A stretch of DNA of 64,000 nucleotides from positions 1 to 64,000 of the forward strand of contig NZ_JAFCKW010000023.1 in assembly GCF_018129965.1 (NCBI RefSeq), in the 5' to 3' direction. Position numbers and translations under genes: made by a program. The DNA is from Bradyrhizobium diazoefficiens (GTDB lineage: Bacteria > Pseudomonadota > Alphaproteobacteria > Rhizobiales > Xanthobacteraceae). The notes below the pieces were generated by a model, which ran no database searches, was not told the DNA's origin, and worked only from the letters and a program-made list of their open reading frames with translations. Shown here in pieces: positions 1 to 9,075 of this stretch; positions within the stretch are counted from its first letter, which is position 1, and each line of letters begins with the position of its first letter.

Positions 1-190
1 CGCTGCCGCGTCCACCGCAGGCCCGGCTCGCAAGTCGTGACGACGTACGATCGCCCCTCAAGGATGAGCCGGGATGGGCGATACATACGACAAATCCGAA
101 TTTCGGTAAAGTGGAATATTTTCACTCGGAGGGGTTGACGTGCCGGCGAAACAGGCCGACGGGCGACGTGACCATGAGGCCGCACGCAGA

Positions 191-217
191 AAGGGGCGGT
201 GCCAGGCACCGCCCCTT
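191..217 (-). terminator. Perfect hairpin downstream of the first gene
   Basis: A 13-bp perfect inverted repeat (AAGGGGCGGTGCC and its complement, one-base centre) lies about 20 bases beyond the stop codon of the minus-strand gene that ends at 238. Position and stem strength suggest a transcription terminator. There is no clear U-run, so it is terminator-like rather than textbook. No gene is supported left of it in bases 1-190. Confidence 0.6.
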
Positions 218-237
218 CAATGGCCTTTACACCCGCA

Positions 238-666
238 TCAATAGCGCGGGTCGCCCCAGACGCGGGGGTCCTGTCGATAGGCCGGCGTCCAGGCACCCGC
301 GTAAGGCTGCCGATAGCCACCGCCATAATATGCGTTGCCACCATAGGCGGGACCGCGATCATAATAGTACTGGTTCTCGTAGTACTCGCGGCGACGGCTT
401 TCAGCGATCGCTCCGACAGCGAGGCCAGTCGCCGCGCCCATGATGGCGAGGGCTGCAGCATTAGGTCCGCGGCGATAGTGACGGCGCCTGGCCGCGCTGA
501 AATCGGTCGCATCCGACGCAGCATGGCTCGCGACGGGAGCCTTTGCAGGCGCCCCGGACGAAGCCGCTGCGGACGGGGATACCGAAGCCGCGACAAGGGC
601 GAGGCTTGCGAACGCAGCTACCACCGTCCTGCGGCCCGCTATGGACATCATCGATTCAACACTCAT
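238..666 (-). CDS. Small exported Tyr/Gly-rich protein of unknown function
   Basis: A 142-residue protein. The start at 666 is chosen because AGAGGA precedes it and a signal peptide follows directly (hydrophobic VVAAFASLALVAA core, Ala-rich cleavage region near residue 35). A longer frame upstream has no ribosome site. After an Arg-rich patch there is a second hydrophobic stretch near residues 68-84 (LAIMGAATGLAVGAIA). The C-terminal 50 residues are rich in Tyr, Gly and Arg, as in many small envelope proteins of rhizobia. No catalytic motif is visible and no function is assigned. It stands alone, followed by a strong hairpin. Confidence 0.7.
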   Translation of the reverse strand: MSVESMMSIAGRRTVVAAFASLALVAASVSPSAAASSGAPAKAPVASHAASDATDFSAARRRHYRRGPNAAALAIMGAATGLAVGAIAESRRREYYENQYYYDRGPAYGGNAYYGGGYRQPYAGAWTPAYRQDPRVWGDPRY

Positions 667-950
667 TTTGAAATTCCTCTGGTCGCTCCCGAGCGACATC
701 ATCAACCACCACCAACGCCCGGACCATCGGAAGGTTTCGTGATCGCGGCAATCTGCCACGCTTCGAACGATTTTAAGTTCGACCAACCGATCCAGCTTGA
801 TCCATGCAACCTGAGCGGATAATGAACAGCCGCGCCGTTTTGGGTCGCCGTAAGCGTTTACGTGAACCAACGCATCAACCGACGCCGTCGGAATCGATGC
901 CATTTTGGGTTCAACGTGCCTGACGCGTCCTATTCCTCAAGAGAAATCAG

Positions 951-1562
951 ATGATCGCAGTTCGCAAACTGCCGGCGCGCTATGCGCCGATCATGATGCC
1001 ATTCGTGCTGTCCATCCTCATGACCGCCGTGGTGTCGGTCATTTCCACGCTTCGAAGCCTCGGAGCAACGCCGGCGTTCCTGGCAACCTGGCCAGGCGCC
1101 TGGGCGCTCTCATGGCTGGTCGCCTTTCCCACCCTGCTGCTGGTGCTGCCCATGGTCCGCAGGATCGTGGCCTGCATCGTCGCGGCCCCATCCCAACCAG
1201 GCCGCTACCGGCAGGGACGGCGGCGACGGCGACCCGTCGTCCCGCTTTATACCGCTACGACAGCGCCCCCAGCACGCCGCGCGTGGCCTTGTCGATCTCT
1301 TCGACGTAGCGGCGGCGGGCGGTGGTCTCGGTCAGGAAGCCGACGACCTTGCGGCTGTCGGTGGAATCGACCACCGCCAGCATCTCCGCTTCCGCCTCGT
1401 CGAACACCGCCATCGCCGACTTCACGTTCATCTCCGGGATCAGCACGATCTCGGTCAGGCGGGCGAGTTCGATCACCTGGATGTCGTCGGCGATGGTGTC
1501 GAGATCGCCGGAAAACAGATCGGGCAGCAGGACGAGGCCGACATATTCGTCCGCATTGTTGA
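951..1562 (+). CDS. DUF2798 membrane protein with an abnormal C-terminal run-on
   Basis: Residues 1-80 match the DUF2798 pattern: a first membrane helix with PFVLSILMTAVVSVISTLR, a Trp-rich loop, a second helix ending LLLVLPMVRRIV. Proteins of this family usually stop soon after the VRR motif, at about 75-90 residues. Here the frame runs on to 203 residues, and the last 100 are Arg/Pro-rich and antisense to the 3' end of the chloride channel gene. That tail looks like non-coding sequence, so the original stop was probably lost through an indel or point change near 1190-1250. The role of DUF2798 proteins is unknown. Confidence 0.6.
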   Translation: MIAVRKLPARYAPIMMPFVLSILMTAVVSVISTLRSLGATPAFLATWPGAWALSWLVAFPTLLLVLPMVRRIVACIVAAPSQPGRYRQGRRRRRPVVPLYTATTAPPARRAWPCRSLRRSGGGRWSRSGSRRPCGCRWNRPPPASPLPPRRTPPSPTSRSSPGSARSRSGGRVRSPGCRRRWCRDRRKTDRAAGRGRHIRPHC

Positions 1563-3042
1563 CGACGACGATTCCGGGCCGAGATCCCAGCGCGAATTCG
1601 CTCCGAACGGCGGCGATGGTCGTGGTCGACGGCACCTTGCCGACGTCGGAGCGCATCAGCCGCTCCACGGTGAGATTGCGCAGCCAGCCGACATCGTTGG
1701 CACTGCGGATGGTCTCGCCGCGCAGATGCAGGCGCCAGGTCGAGAACGAATGGCCGAACATGAAGCGGACGCAGATCGAGGTGACGATGCAGCCTGCCAG
1801 TACCACGGCGGTGACGTCGACATTGCGGGTCATCTCGAGCACGAGGAACGACATGGTCAGCGGACCGCCGACGATGGCGACGCCGAGTGTCGCCATGCCC
1901 GTCAGCATCGCGACCAGCGGATCGATCACGAATTCCGGGCTGATGAGCAACAGCACCGCGGCGAAGAACTTTCCGATCAGGCTGCCGACGAACAGCGAGG
2001 CAAAGAACAGACCGCCGCGAAACCCCGAGGCGAGCGAGATCAGGCAGGCCGTCACCTTCAGCGCGATGATCAGCGCGATCAGGCCTATCGTCATGTCGTG
2101 AAACAGGTCGAGCACCATGGCGCCGTGGCCGGCCGCCAGCACCTGCGGCGTGACAATCGCAAAGCCGCCGACGACGAGGCCGCCGACCGCCGGGCGCAGC
2201 CAGACCGGCAGCCACGCGAACAGGCGCTCGAACATCGAGGACGAGCGCATTACGGCGATGCCGACGCCGCTGGTGACGAGCGCGAGCCCGATCAGCGCCA
2301 GATATTGCTCGACGCCGACGGCGCTGACCTTGGGTATCTCCAGCGAATATGGCGCGCCGCCGAGCCATTGCGCGGTCAGCGCGCCCGCCAGCGAGGCGGC
2401 CAGGATCGGCGCGGCGCTGCCGACCGAATATACCCCGACGATCAGCTCGCAAGCGTAGAAGGCGCCCGTGATCGGCGCGCCGAAGGCGGCTGCGATCGCG
2501 GCAGCCGCGCCGCAGCCGACGATCAGGCGCAGGTCGTTGCGGCGCAGGTTGAAGAACTTGCCGAACAACGAGGCGATGCCAGAGCCGATCTGGGTATAGC
2601 CGGCCTCGAGGCCGACCGAAGCGCCGCAGCCGTTGGAGATCAGCGTCTGGCTCGATACCACCACGCTGTCGCGCATCGACAGATTGCCGCCGCGCAGCGC
2701 ATTGGCCTCGATCGGGTCGACCGCGTTCGAGATCTTCAGCTTTCGCCGCCACCATTCCATGACGCCGAGCGAGAGGCCGCCGAGCGCGGGCGCAATCAGC
2801 GCCGCCCAGGGACTGACATGGGCGTTGGCCGACAGGCGCACGTCGACGGGAATGCCGTAGATCACCATGTGGGCGATCTGCGCGATCTCGGCCATCAGCG
2901 TCACGACGGCGCCCGCCAATGTGCCGATCACGAGCGACAGCGGGATGAGATAGAACTCGTTGCTGCGCAGAAGCGCCCGCAGCCGAACCATGAAGCGGTT
3001 CGATCCCTTGCCGTCGACCATATGCCTAAGGCGCACCAACAC
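1255..3042 (-). CDS. ClC-family chloride channel/antiporter with C-terminal CBS region
   Basis: Inner-membrane ClC protein of 595 residues. The selectivity region GCGASVGLEAG holds the gating glutamate at about residue 146, and the later GFRGGLFFASLFVG corresponds to the conserved GxFxP region. About ten hydrophobic helices fill residues 30-430. The soluble remainder looks like a CBS pair (DEAEAEMLAVVDS near the end), which in this family often senses nucleotides. The listed start is GTG; an in-frame ATG at 3021 is an alternative. The gene begins 12 bases after the aldolase gene and is probably cotranscribed with it. Family assignment is sure; channel versus H+/Cl- exchange is not decided, though the retained glutamate fits exchange. 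Confidence 0.9.
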   Translation of the reverse strand: MLVRLRHMVDGKGSNRFMVRLRALLRSNEFYLIPLSLVIGTLAGAVVTLMAEIAQIAHMVIYGIPVDVRLSANAHVSPWAALIAPALGGLSLGVMEWWRRKLKISNAVDPIEANALRGGNLSMRDSVVVSSQTLISNGCGASVGLEAGYTQIGSGIASLFGKFFNLRRNDLRLIVGCGAAAAIAAAFGAPITGAFYACELIVGVYSVGSAAPILAASLAGALTAQWLGGAPYSLEIPKVSAVGVEQYLALIGLALVTSGVGIAVMRSSSMFERLFAWLPVWLRPAVGGLVVGGFAIVTPQVLAAGHGAMVLDLFHDMTIGLIALIIALKVTACLISLASGFRGGLFFASLFVGSLIGKFFAAVLLLISPEFVIDPLVAMLTGMATLGVAIVGGPLTMSFLVLEMTRNVDVTAVVLAGCIVTSICVRFMFGHSFSTWRLHLRGETIRSANDVGWLRNLTVERLMRSDVGKVPSTTTIAAVRSEFALGSRPGIVVVNNADEYVGLVLLPDLFSGDLDTIADDIQVIELARLTEIVLIPEMNVKSAMAVFDEAEAEMLAVVDSTDSRKVVGFLTETTARRRYVEEIDKATRGVLGALS

Positions 3043-3054
3043 CGTCTGCCCGTC

Positions 3055-3708
3055 CTATCGTTCCGACAGGCCGTAGCCGGCCATGCGCTGGCGGACATTT
3101 TCGATCTCGTCGCTGGGGAGCAGCGGCGGTTTGCCGATCTGGAGACAGCCGTGATATTGCCGCGCCAGCGTCTCGACCTCGACGGCGAGCCACATCGCCT
3201 TGTCCAGCGTCCTGCCGATCGCGATCATGCCATGATGGTCGAGCAGGCAGGCAAGCCGTCCCTCCAGTGCCCGCACCGCGTGCTCGGACAGTTCCGCCGT
3301 GCCGAAGGTCGCATAGGGCGCACAGCGGATGCTGTCGCCACCCGCGGCCGCGATCATGTAATGCACGGGCGGGATGTCCATGCCCATGACCGCCAGGATG
3401 GTGCAATAGGTCGGATGGGCATGGACGACAGCGTCGACGTCGGCGCGCGACTTGAGGATGTCGCGATGGAAGCGCCATTCGCTCGACGGCTTCTGATGCG
3501 GGGCATGCGCACCGTCCATTGCCATGAATACGATCTGATCGGGCATCATGGCCTCATAAGGCACGCTCGTGGGCGTCACCAAAAGACCGTCCGCATGCCG
3601 GACGCTGATATTGCCTGATGTGCCCTGGTTGATGCCGAGCGCATTCATGCGGCGGCAGGCGTCGATGATCGCCTGTCTCTTTGCGAGTTCGTCCGCTGTC
3701 ATCGACAT
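3055..3708 (-). CDS. Class II aldolase/adducin family protein
   Basis: A 217-residue cytoplasmic protein of the L-fuculose-phosphate aldolase type. Visible are the phosphate-binding motif NQGTSGNIS near the N-terminus, the zinc-binding HAHPTY motif in the middle, and DHHGMI with a further zinc ligand. The start at 3708 is preceded by GAGGTG at good distance; a 25-residue upstream extension lacks such a site. These enzymes cleave or epimerise sugar phosphates using a divalent metal; the substrate cannot be read from sequence. It is the first gene of a pair with the ClC channel. Confidence 0.88.
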   Translation of the reverse strand: MSMTADELAKRQAIIDACRRMNALGINQGTSGNISVRHADGLLVTPTSVPYEAMMPDQIVFMAMDGAHAPHQKPSSEWRFHRDILKSRADVDAVVHAHPTYCTILAVMGMDIPPVHYMIAAAGGDSIRCAPYATFGTAELSEHAVRALEGRLACLLDHHGMIAIGRTLDKAMWLAVEVETLARQYHGCLQIGKPPLLPSDEIENVRQRMAGYGLSER

Positions 3709-3878
3709 CCCGATTTCACCTCGATTGACTGGCGAAGGGCGTTCGTCAGAGCGGGAGTACGTCAAAGCAATATGGCAGCGCAAGCGAAAGCCGCTCCGAC
3801 CAGCGGGGCTCTTGCCCGCGGCCCCCGCACGCCGCGAAATAGACAGTTAAATCAATGAATTAACGGATTGTCGCAAAT

Positions 3879-4505
3879 CTAGGCCAGGCTCGACCGAACG
3901 GCCGCGATCCCGTTGATCACGAACTGCACCGAATAGGCCGCGAGCAGCACGCCGAGCACACGCGAGAGCACGGCATTGCCGGTCCGCCCGAGGCTACGCG
4001 CGATCAGGTGAGCCGAGACGAAGCAGAACATGCAGAGCAGGCAAACTGAGATGACGACCGCGATGACGATCGCGAGCCTCGGCCCGTAGCCGGCATCGCC
4101 GGTCAGAAGCAGCGTGGTCGCGATCGCGCCGGGGCCCGCCATCATGGGGATGGCCAGGGGGAAGACCGCGACGTCGGAGGCGTGCTCCGCGGTGGCCTTG
4201 TCGGCCTCGCGCGCCTCCCGGTGCGGACGGTCGCCGAAGATCATCTGGTAGGATACGCCGAACAGCAGCAGCCCGCCGGCGATCTGGAAGGCGGGGATGC
4301 CGATCCCGAGTTGGCGCAGCAGCCAGTTTCCGGCCAGCGCGATCACCACCAGGATCGACGCCCCGATCAGCGGCGCGCGCAGCGCTATGGTGCGCTTGAC
4401 CGCGTCGGGCATGCCCCCGGTCGCAGCCAGGAAGGCCGGCGCGAGGCCGACGGGATCGATCACCAGCAGCAATGTCACGAAGGCGGACAGGGCAAAGTCG
4501 AGCAT
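3879..4505 (-). CDS. MarC-family integral membrane protein
   Basis: A 208-residue protein with six hydrophobic segments. The N-terminus, with VTLLLVIDPVGLAPAF, is typical of the MarC/UPF0056 family, and IPMMAGPGAIATTLLL is the second characteristic repeat. The start at 4505 is chosen because family members begin right at this helix; an upstream ATG at 4541 would add 12 residues with no counterpart. The ribosome site is weak for both. The physiological role of MarC proteins is not established. It stands alone, divergent from the DUF892 gene. Confidence 0.88.
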   Translation of the reverse strand: MLDFALSAFVTLLLVIDPVGLAPAFLAATGGMPDAVKRTIALRAPLIGASILVVIALAGNWLLRQLGIGIPAFQIAGGLLLFGVSYQMIFGDRPHREAREADKATAEHASDVAVFPLAIPMMAGPGAIATTLLLTGDAGYGPRLAIVIAVVISVCLLCMFCFVSAHLIARSLGRTGNAVLSRVLGVLLAAYSVQFVINGIAAVRSSLA

Positions 4506-4647
4506 GCGGCAGGGTCTCGGGCGAGGTGGCGAGCCATCCATAACCGCTCGAAGACGCCTTCGCGAGGAACATTTGCCGTCGTGGAGTCTTGATCGCGCGA
4601 GGATCGAGGACGGGAACGCATTCCCGTGCCCCTCACGAGGAGGATTT

Positions 4648-5217
4648 ATGGCTAGACAAGCAAAGAAACGTGCGAACGCGAAAAAGACCGCGACCCGCCG
4701 TCCGCGTCAGGCGCCGAAGATGCTGAGCGACCTATTCCTGGAGACGCTCAAGGATATCTATTACGCCGAGAACAAGATCATCAAGACGCTGCCCAAGATG
4801 GCGAAGGCGGCGCATTCGAAGGACCTCGCGGCGGCCTTCAACAAGCATCTGCGCGAGACCCAGGGCCAGGTCAAACGTCTCGACCAGATCTTCAAGATGC
4901 TGGGCAAGCCCGCGCGCGGCAAGCCCTGCGAGGCGATCAACGGCATCACCGACGAGGGCGCCGAGATCATGAAGGATTTCAAGAACGCCCCTGCCCTCGA
5001 TGCCGGCCTTCTCGCGGCGGCACAAGCCGTCGAGCACTACGAGATCTCCCGCTACGGCACGCTGCGCACCTGGGCCGAGGAGCTCGGCATGCCGGACGCG
5101 GCAAGGCTGCTCCAGGCGACGCTGGACGAGGAAGAAGCCACCGACCACTCGCTGACCGAACTCGCCACCTCGGTCATCAACCTCGAAGCCGAAGAAGAGT
5201 ACCGCGAAGCCGCCTGA
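4648..5217 (+). CDS. DUF892 ferritin-like protein (YciE/YciF type)
   Basis: A 189-residue protein with a basic N-terminal tail (Lys/Arg-rich, residues 1-30) and a four-helix ferritin-like domain beginning LSDLFLETLKDIYYAEN. Regularly spaced Glu and His residues (for example QAVEHYEISRYGTL, and DEEEATDHSL near the end) are candidate di-metal ligands. GAGGAGG ends five bases before the ATG, giving a strong start. Members are often stress-induced. The Lys-rich tail might allow DNA contact, which is inference. A perfect 12-bp hairpin follows the stop. Confidence 0.9.
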   Translation: MARQAKKRANAKKTATRRPRQAPKMLSDLFLETLKDIYYAENKIIKTLPKMAKAAHSKDLAAAFNKHLRETQGQVKRLDQIFKMLGKPARGKPCEAINGITDEGAEIMKDFKNAPALDAGLLAAAQAVEHYEISRYGTLRTWAEELGMPDAARLLQATLDEEEATDHSLTELATSVINLEAEEEYREAA

Positions 5218-5240
5218 TCGGCCTCGCCCCATCATTTACT

Positions 5241-5269
5241 GGACGCCGCGGAACATCTCCGCGGCGTCC
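5241..5269 (+). terminator. Terminator-like hairpin after the DUF892 gene
   Basis: GGACGCCGCGGA pairs perfectly with TCCGCGGCGTCC across a 5-base loop, starting 23 bases after the stop at 5217. No marked U-run follows. It separates the DUF892 gene from the Hsp20-lon pair. Confidence 0.6.
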
Positions 5270-5398
5270 CGTCGCATGCTTGCAAGGGCCTCGTGCGGTT
5301 CGAGAAGCAGGCATGCTCCGAATGCGCGATGCTGGAATTCCCGGGAACCATACCCATATCCGGTTCTCCAACCGCAGCGCCTTCCCCCGAGTTTTGCC

Positions 5399-5782
5399 AT
5401 GCAACCCAAAAATCCCCTCGACTGGATGCTGTCCGAAGCTTTGGACCAGCTGACCCGCGCCGATCGGCTGCGCCAGCAGTTCGGCCGCCAGGAAGCGTGC
5501 TGGGAGCCGCCGATCGACGTGCTCGAGACCGAGCATGAGCTTCTGATCCTGGTCGCGCTTCCCGGCGTCAATCCGGACAATGTCGAGACCGTCATCCACG
5601 ACGGCGCACTCGTCATTTCCGGCCAGCGCACGCTTCCGCCGGAGCTTCGCAACGCCCGCATCCACCGGCTCGAACTGCCGCAGGGGCGTTTCGAGCGCCG
5701 CATTGCATTGCCCCTCGGCCGCTACGCGATCAGCCGCTTCGTGATGGACGGCTGCGTCGCACTGCGCCTCGCCAAATCCTGA
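5399..5782 (+). CDS. Small heat-shock protein (Hsp20/alpha-crystallin family)
   Basis: A 127-residue ATP-independent chaperone. The alpha-crystallin beta-sandwich occupies most of the protein: PPIDVLETEHELLILVALPGV is its first strand pair, followed by LVISGQR and ERRIALPLG. The start at 5399 gives the usual short N-terminal arm with DWMLSEALDQL; a longer frame from 5276 is not supported. The canonical C-terminal IXI motif is absent and the protein ends just after the core domain. Lon begins 8 bases after the stop, so unfolding stress probably induces both together. Confidence 0.88.
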   Translation: MQPKNPLDWMLSEALDQLTRADRLRQQFGRQEACWEPPIDVLETEHELLILVALPGVNPDNVETVIHDGALVISGQRTLPPELRNARIHRLELPQGRFERRIALPLGRYAISRFVMDGCVALRLAKS

Positions 5783-5790
5783 GGTCGACC

Positions 5791-8196
5791 ATGGCCACCG
5801 AACAGATGAACACCACGCAGACCAATTCCCAGAACGGCTCAGACGTGAAGATCCCCGACGACGCACTGATCATCATCCCCGTGCGCGAGATGGTGCTGTT
5901 CCCCGGCGCCATCGCGCCGATCGCGATCGCGCGGCCGAAATCGGTCGCCGCCGCACAGCAGGCGCTGCGTGAGCAGCGGGCGGTCGGCATCGTCCTGCAG
6001 CGCAGCCCCGAGACCGACGAGCCGGGTGCGGACGACCTCTACCGGGTCGCGACCATCGCCAACATCGTGCGCTACATCACCGCGCCCGACGGCACCCATC
6101 ACATCGTCTGCCAGGGCGTGCAGCGCGCGCGCATTCTCGACTTCCTGCCGGGGACGCCGTTCCTGGCCGCGCGCTTCCAGCAGATTCCGGAGCCGACCAC
6201 GACCTCGCCCGAGATCGAGGCGCGGGCGCTGAATTTGCAGCGCCAGGCGATCGAGGCGATCGAGCTGCTGCCGCAGGCGCCGCCCGAACTGGCCGCGATG
6301 TTCCAGAGCACCACCGCGCCCGGAGCGCTGGCGGATCTGGCGACCTCGTTCATGGACATCAAGCCGCAGGACAAGCAGGAGGTGCTGGAGACCGTCGACC
6401 TCGCCTTGCGGGTCGAGAAGGTGTCGAAGCATCTGGCCGAACGGCTGGAGGTGCTGCGCATCTCCAACGAGATCGGCCAGAAGACCCGCGCCTCGTTCGA
6501 CGAGCGGCAGCGCGAGGCCATCCTGCGCGAGCAGATGGCGACCATCCAGCGCCAGCTCGGCGAAGGCGACGGCAAGGCGGCCGAGGTGGCCGAGCTGACC
6601 GCCGCCATCACCAAGGCCAACATGCCGCCGGAAGCGGACGCGCATGCCAGGAAGGAGCTGCGCCGCTATGAGCGCATGCCGGAGGCCGCCGGCGAAGCCG
6701 GGATGGTCCGCACCTATCTCGACTGGCTGATCGAGCTGCCCTGGGCGCTGCCCGCGGAGAAGCCGATCGACATCAAGGAAGCGCGCCGCATCCTTGATGC
6801 GGATCATTTCGGGCTGGAGAAGATCAAGAGCCGGATCATCGAATATCTGGCGGTGCGCAAGCTCGCCCCGCAGGGCAAGGCGCCGATCCTGTGCTTCGTC
6901 GGCCCACCCGGCGTCGGCAAGACCTCGCTCGGCCAGTCCATCGCCCGCGCGATGGATCGCCCCTTCGTGCGCGTCAGCCTCGGCGGCGTGCATGACGAGG
7001 CCGAGATCCGCGGTCACCGGCGCACCTATATCGGCGCGCTGCCCGGCAACATCATCCAGGGCATCAAGAAGGCGGGCGCACGCAACTGCGTCATGATGCT
7101 GGACGAGATCGACAAGATGGGCCGCGGCGTGCAGGGCGATCCCTCCGCCGCCATGCTCGAGGTGCTCGACCCCGAGCAGAATGGGACGTTCCGGGATAAT
7201 TACCTCGGCGTGCCCTTCGACCTGTCGCGCGTGGTGTTCATCGCGACCGCCAACATGCTGGACCAGATCCCCGGTCCGCTGCTGGACCGCATGGAGCTGA
7301 TCAGCCTTGCCGGCTACACCCAGGACGAGAAGCTGGAGATCGCGCGGCGCTATCTGGTGCGGCGTCAGCTCGAGGCCAACGGCTTGACCGCGGAGCAGGC
7401 CGAGATCGAGCCGGAGGCGCTGCAGCTGATCGTCAAGGGCTACACCCGCGAGGCCGGCGTGCGGAATCTCGAACGCGAGATCGGCAAGGTGTTCCGGCAT
7501 GCCGCGGTGCAGGTCGCCGAAGGCACGGCCGCGAAGGTCGTGGTGCGTGCGAAGGACATCGGCACCGTGCTCGGGCAGCCGCGTTTCGAAGGCGAGATCG
7601 CGCAGCGCACCAGCGTTCCCGGCGTGGCCACAGGCCTTGCCTGGACGCCGGTCGGCGGCGACATCCTGTTCATCGAGGCGACGCGGGTCCCCGGTCGGGG
7701 CAATCTGATCCTGACCGGCCAGCTCGGCGACGTCATGCGCGAGAGCGTGCAGGCGGCACTGACGCTGGTGAAGAGCCGCGCCACGCAGATCGGCATCGAT
7801 CCGCAGCTGTTCGAGAAGAGCGACATCCATGTCCACGTGCCGGCGGGTGCCACCCCGAAGGACGGACCGAGCGCGGGCGTCGCGATGTTCACCGCGCTGA
7901 GCTCACTGCTCACCAACCGCACGGTGCGCAGCGATACCGCGATGACCGGCGAGATCTCGCTGCGCGGGCTGGTGCTGCCGGTCGGCGGCATCAAGGAGAA
8001 GGTGGTGGCCGCGGCCGCCGCCGGCTTGAAGCGGGTGATGCTGCCGGCGCGCAACAGGCGGGATTATGACGACATCCCGCAGAGCGCGCGGGACAATCTC
8101 GAATTCGTCTGGCTGGAGCGCGTCGACGATGCCATCGCCGCAGCGCTCGAGCCGGTCGAGGCCCAGATCGGCGCGACAGTCGAAGCGGCGGAGTGA
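5791..8196 (+). CDS. lon: ATP-dependent Lon protease
   Basis: An 801-residue protein with the full Lon layout: N-terminal substrate-recognition domain (ALIIIPVREMVLFPG from about residue 25), AAA+ module with Walker A GPPGVGKTS near 371 and Walker B MMLDEIDK near 435, and a C-terminal serine-lysine protease domain with the nucleophile in DGPSAGVAMF (Ser about 694) and the catalytic Lys in GGIKEK (about 735). It degrades misfolded and selected regulatory proteins in the cytosol. The pairing with hsp20 suggests this is a stress-linked copy; Bradyrhizobium genomes may carry a second lon elsewhere. Confidence 0.96.
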   Translation: MATEQMNTTQTNSQNGSDVKIPDDALIIIPVREMVLFPGAIAPIAIARPKSVAAAQQALREQRAVGIVLQRSPETDEPGADDLYRVATIANIVRYITAPDGTHHIVCQGVQRARILDFLPGTPFLAARFQQIPEPTTTSPEIEARALNLQRQAIEAIELLPQAPPELAAMFQSTTAPGALADLATSFMDIKPQDKQEVLETVDLALRVEKVSKHLAERLEVLRISNEIGQKTRASFDERQREAILREQMATIQRQLGEGDGKAAEVAELTAAITKANMPPEADAHARKELRRYERMPEAAGEAGMVRTYLDWLIELPWALPAEKPIDIKEARRILDADHFGLEKIKSRIIEYLAVRKLAPQGKAPILCFVGPPGVGKTSLGQSIARAMDRPFVRVSLGGVHDEAEIRGHRRTYIGALPGNIIQGIKKAGARNCVMMLDEIDKMGRGVQGDPSAAMLEVLDPEQNGTFRDNYLGVPFDLSRVVFIATANMLDQIPGPLLDRMELISLAGYTQDEKLEIARRYLVRRQLEANGLTAEQAEIEPEALQLIVKGYTREAGVRNLEREIGKVFRHAAVQVAEGTAAKVVVRAKDIGTVLGQPRFEGEIAQRTSVPGVATGLAWTPVGGDILFIEATRVPGRGNLILTGQLGDVMRESVQAALTLVKSRATQIGIDPQLFEKSDIHVHVPAGATPKDGPSAGVAMFTALSSLLTNRTVRSDTAMTGEISLRGLVLPVGGIKEKVVAAAAAGLKRVMLPARNRRDYDDIPQSARDNLEFVWLERVDDAIAAALEPVEAQIGATVEAAE

Positions 8197-8200
8197 TGTG

Positions 8201-8356
8201 ATGAAGAAACTGCTGGAAAGAGCGAAGAGATCGCGGACAAGGCAGCGGCTACGCCAGCTGCTTGATCGTGCCGTCGACGGCGTGCGCGATGCGCTGTCAG
8301 GGCCAGGCCCCCGGCTTCAGCCGATCCCGGTCCGGATCAAACGCCGCAAGGGCTAA
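8201..8356 (+). CDS. Small basic protein of unknown function downstream of lon
   Basis: A 51-residue protein, strongly basic (many Arg and Lys) and helical at its start (MKKLLERAKRSRTRQRLRQL). GGAG overlaps the lon stop region and the gene begins four bases after lon, so it would be translated from the same mRNA. It precedes the shared terminator. No family is recognised. The coding call rests on context and ribosome site only. Confidence 0.5.
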   Translation: MKKLLERAKRSRTRQRLRQLLDRAVDGVRDALSGPGPRLQPIPVRIKRRKG

Positions 8357-8393
8357 AGTCCCCTCAGCCCCAGCCCTCGCGGTCGTCCAATCA

Positions 8394-8421
8394 AAAGGCC
8401 CCCTCCTGCGAGGGGGCCTTT
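8394..8421. terminator. Bidirectional terminator between lon operon and HU gene
   Basis: AAAGGCCCCCTC pairs perfectly with GAGGGGGCCTTT around a CTGC loop. T-rich sequence on the plus-strand side and A-rich sequence on the other make it usable from both directions, which fits the convergent genes ending at 8356 and 8429. Confidence 0.85.
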
Positions 8422-8428
8422 GCGTTTA

Positions 8429-8731
8429 TCAGGCCACGGCGTCCTTGGCAGCCTTGACCGGGCGGGCGCGGACGATCTTGCGGGCCGGCTTGGCCTTGAA
8501 CATCATCTCTTCGCCCGTGAACGGGTTGGTGCCCTTGCGCGCCTTGGTCGCGGGCTTCTTGACAACCACGAACTTGGCGAAGCCCGGCACCAGGAACAAG
8601 CCGTTCTTCTTGAGCTCCTTGTGGCCGACATCGGTCAGCGTCTCCATGACGCTCTTGACGTCACGCTTGGAAAGCTCGGTGGCGGTCGCAATCTTTTCGA
8701 TCAACTGCGATTTGGACATTTGGGCTGGCAT
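8429..8731 (-). CDS. HU/IHF-family DNA-binding protein
   Basis: A 100-residue nucleoid-type protein. The N-terminal helical half (KSQLIEKIATATELSKRDV) and the signature GFAKFVVVKKPATKARKGTNP followed by FTGEE place it in the HU family. GAGGAG lies seven bases before the ATG. In the DNA-binding arm the usual GRNP is RKGTNP, and the C-terminus carries an Ala/Lys/Pro/Arg-rich tail (VRARPVKAAKDAVA), a form seen in several alphaproteobacteria. It probably bends and compacts DNA. Monocistronic. Confidence 0.9.
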   Translation of the reverse strand: MPAQMSKSQLIEKIATATELSKRDVKSVMETLTDVGHKELKKNGLFLVPGFAKFVVVKKPATKARKGTNPFTGEEMMFKAKPARKIVRARPVKAAKDAVA

Positions 8732-9075
8732 CGTGTCTCCTCTGATTCGTTGCCGGTTGCATATTAGACCAACCGGCGAAGGCCTAGAGCCTTCTGCACA
8801 GTTTTGTCGCGATTTTACGGGCTTTTTTGGCCGCCTGTGGCAAAAACCCCTGCTTTTTAGCTGCTTCCTGAACGGAAGAGGCCTCGGGCAGCGGTTTTTA
8901 CCTTGTTTCAAAGGCCCGCACGCAGCCTTGCTAAAGCTGATTCGCTGCTTTCGACAAGCGACGACCGGCCTCTTTGGTCGAGGCCGAGCGCAATTCACCC
9001 TGAAAAATAGGGCTGGATCGTCACTCGGTGGCGTCTCAGCCGCTATTTTCCCTGTCTTTTACCGGTCGCGCCGAG
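8732..9075. other. Intergenic region upstream of the HU gene
   Basis: A 344-base gap between the HU start and the end of the thiolase gene. It presumably holds the HU promoter on the minus strand. AT-richer patches (for example around 8815-8860) are present, but I see no convincing promoter pair, repeat or RNA gene. Confidence 0.4.

Noticed and set aside
111..443. Open frame at the left edge
   Set aside because: Arg/His-rich composition, no supported start, and it overlaps a better minus-strand gene.
1726..3618. A 630-codon open frame antisense to the ClC and aldolase genes
   Set aside because: Arg/Asp/His-rich shadow translation; the opposite strand encodes clear protein families.
5839..7836. 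A 665-codon open frame antisense to lon
   Set aside because: A GC-rich shadow of the lon gene; its translation is low-complexity and has no ribosome site.
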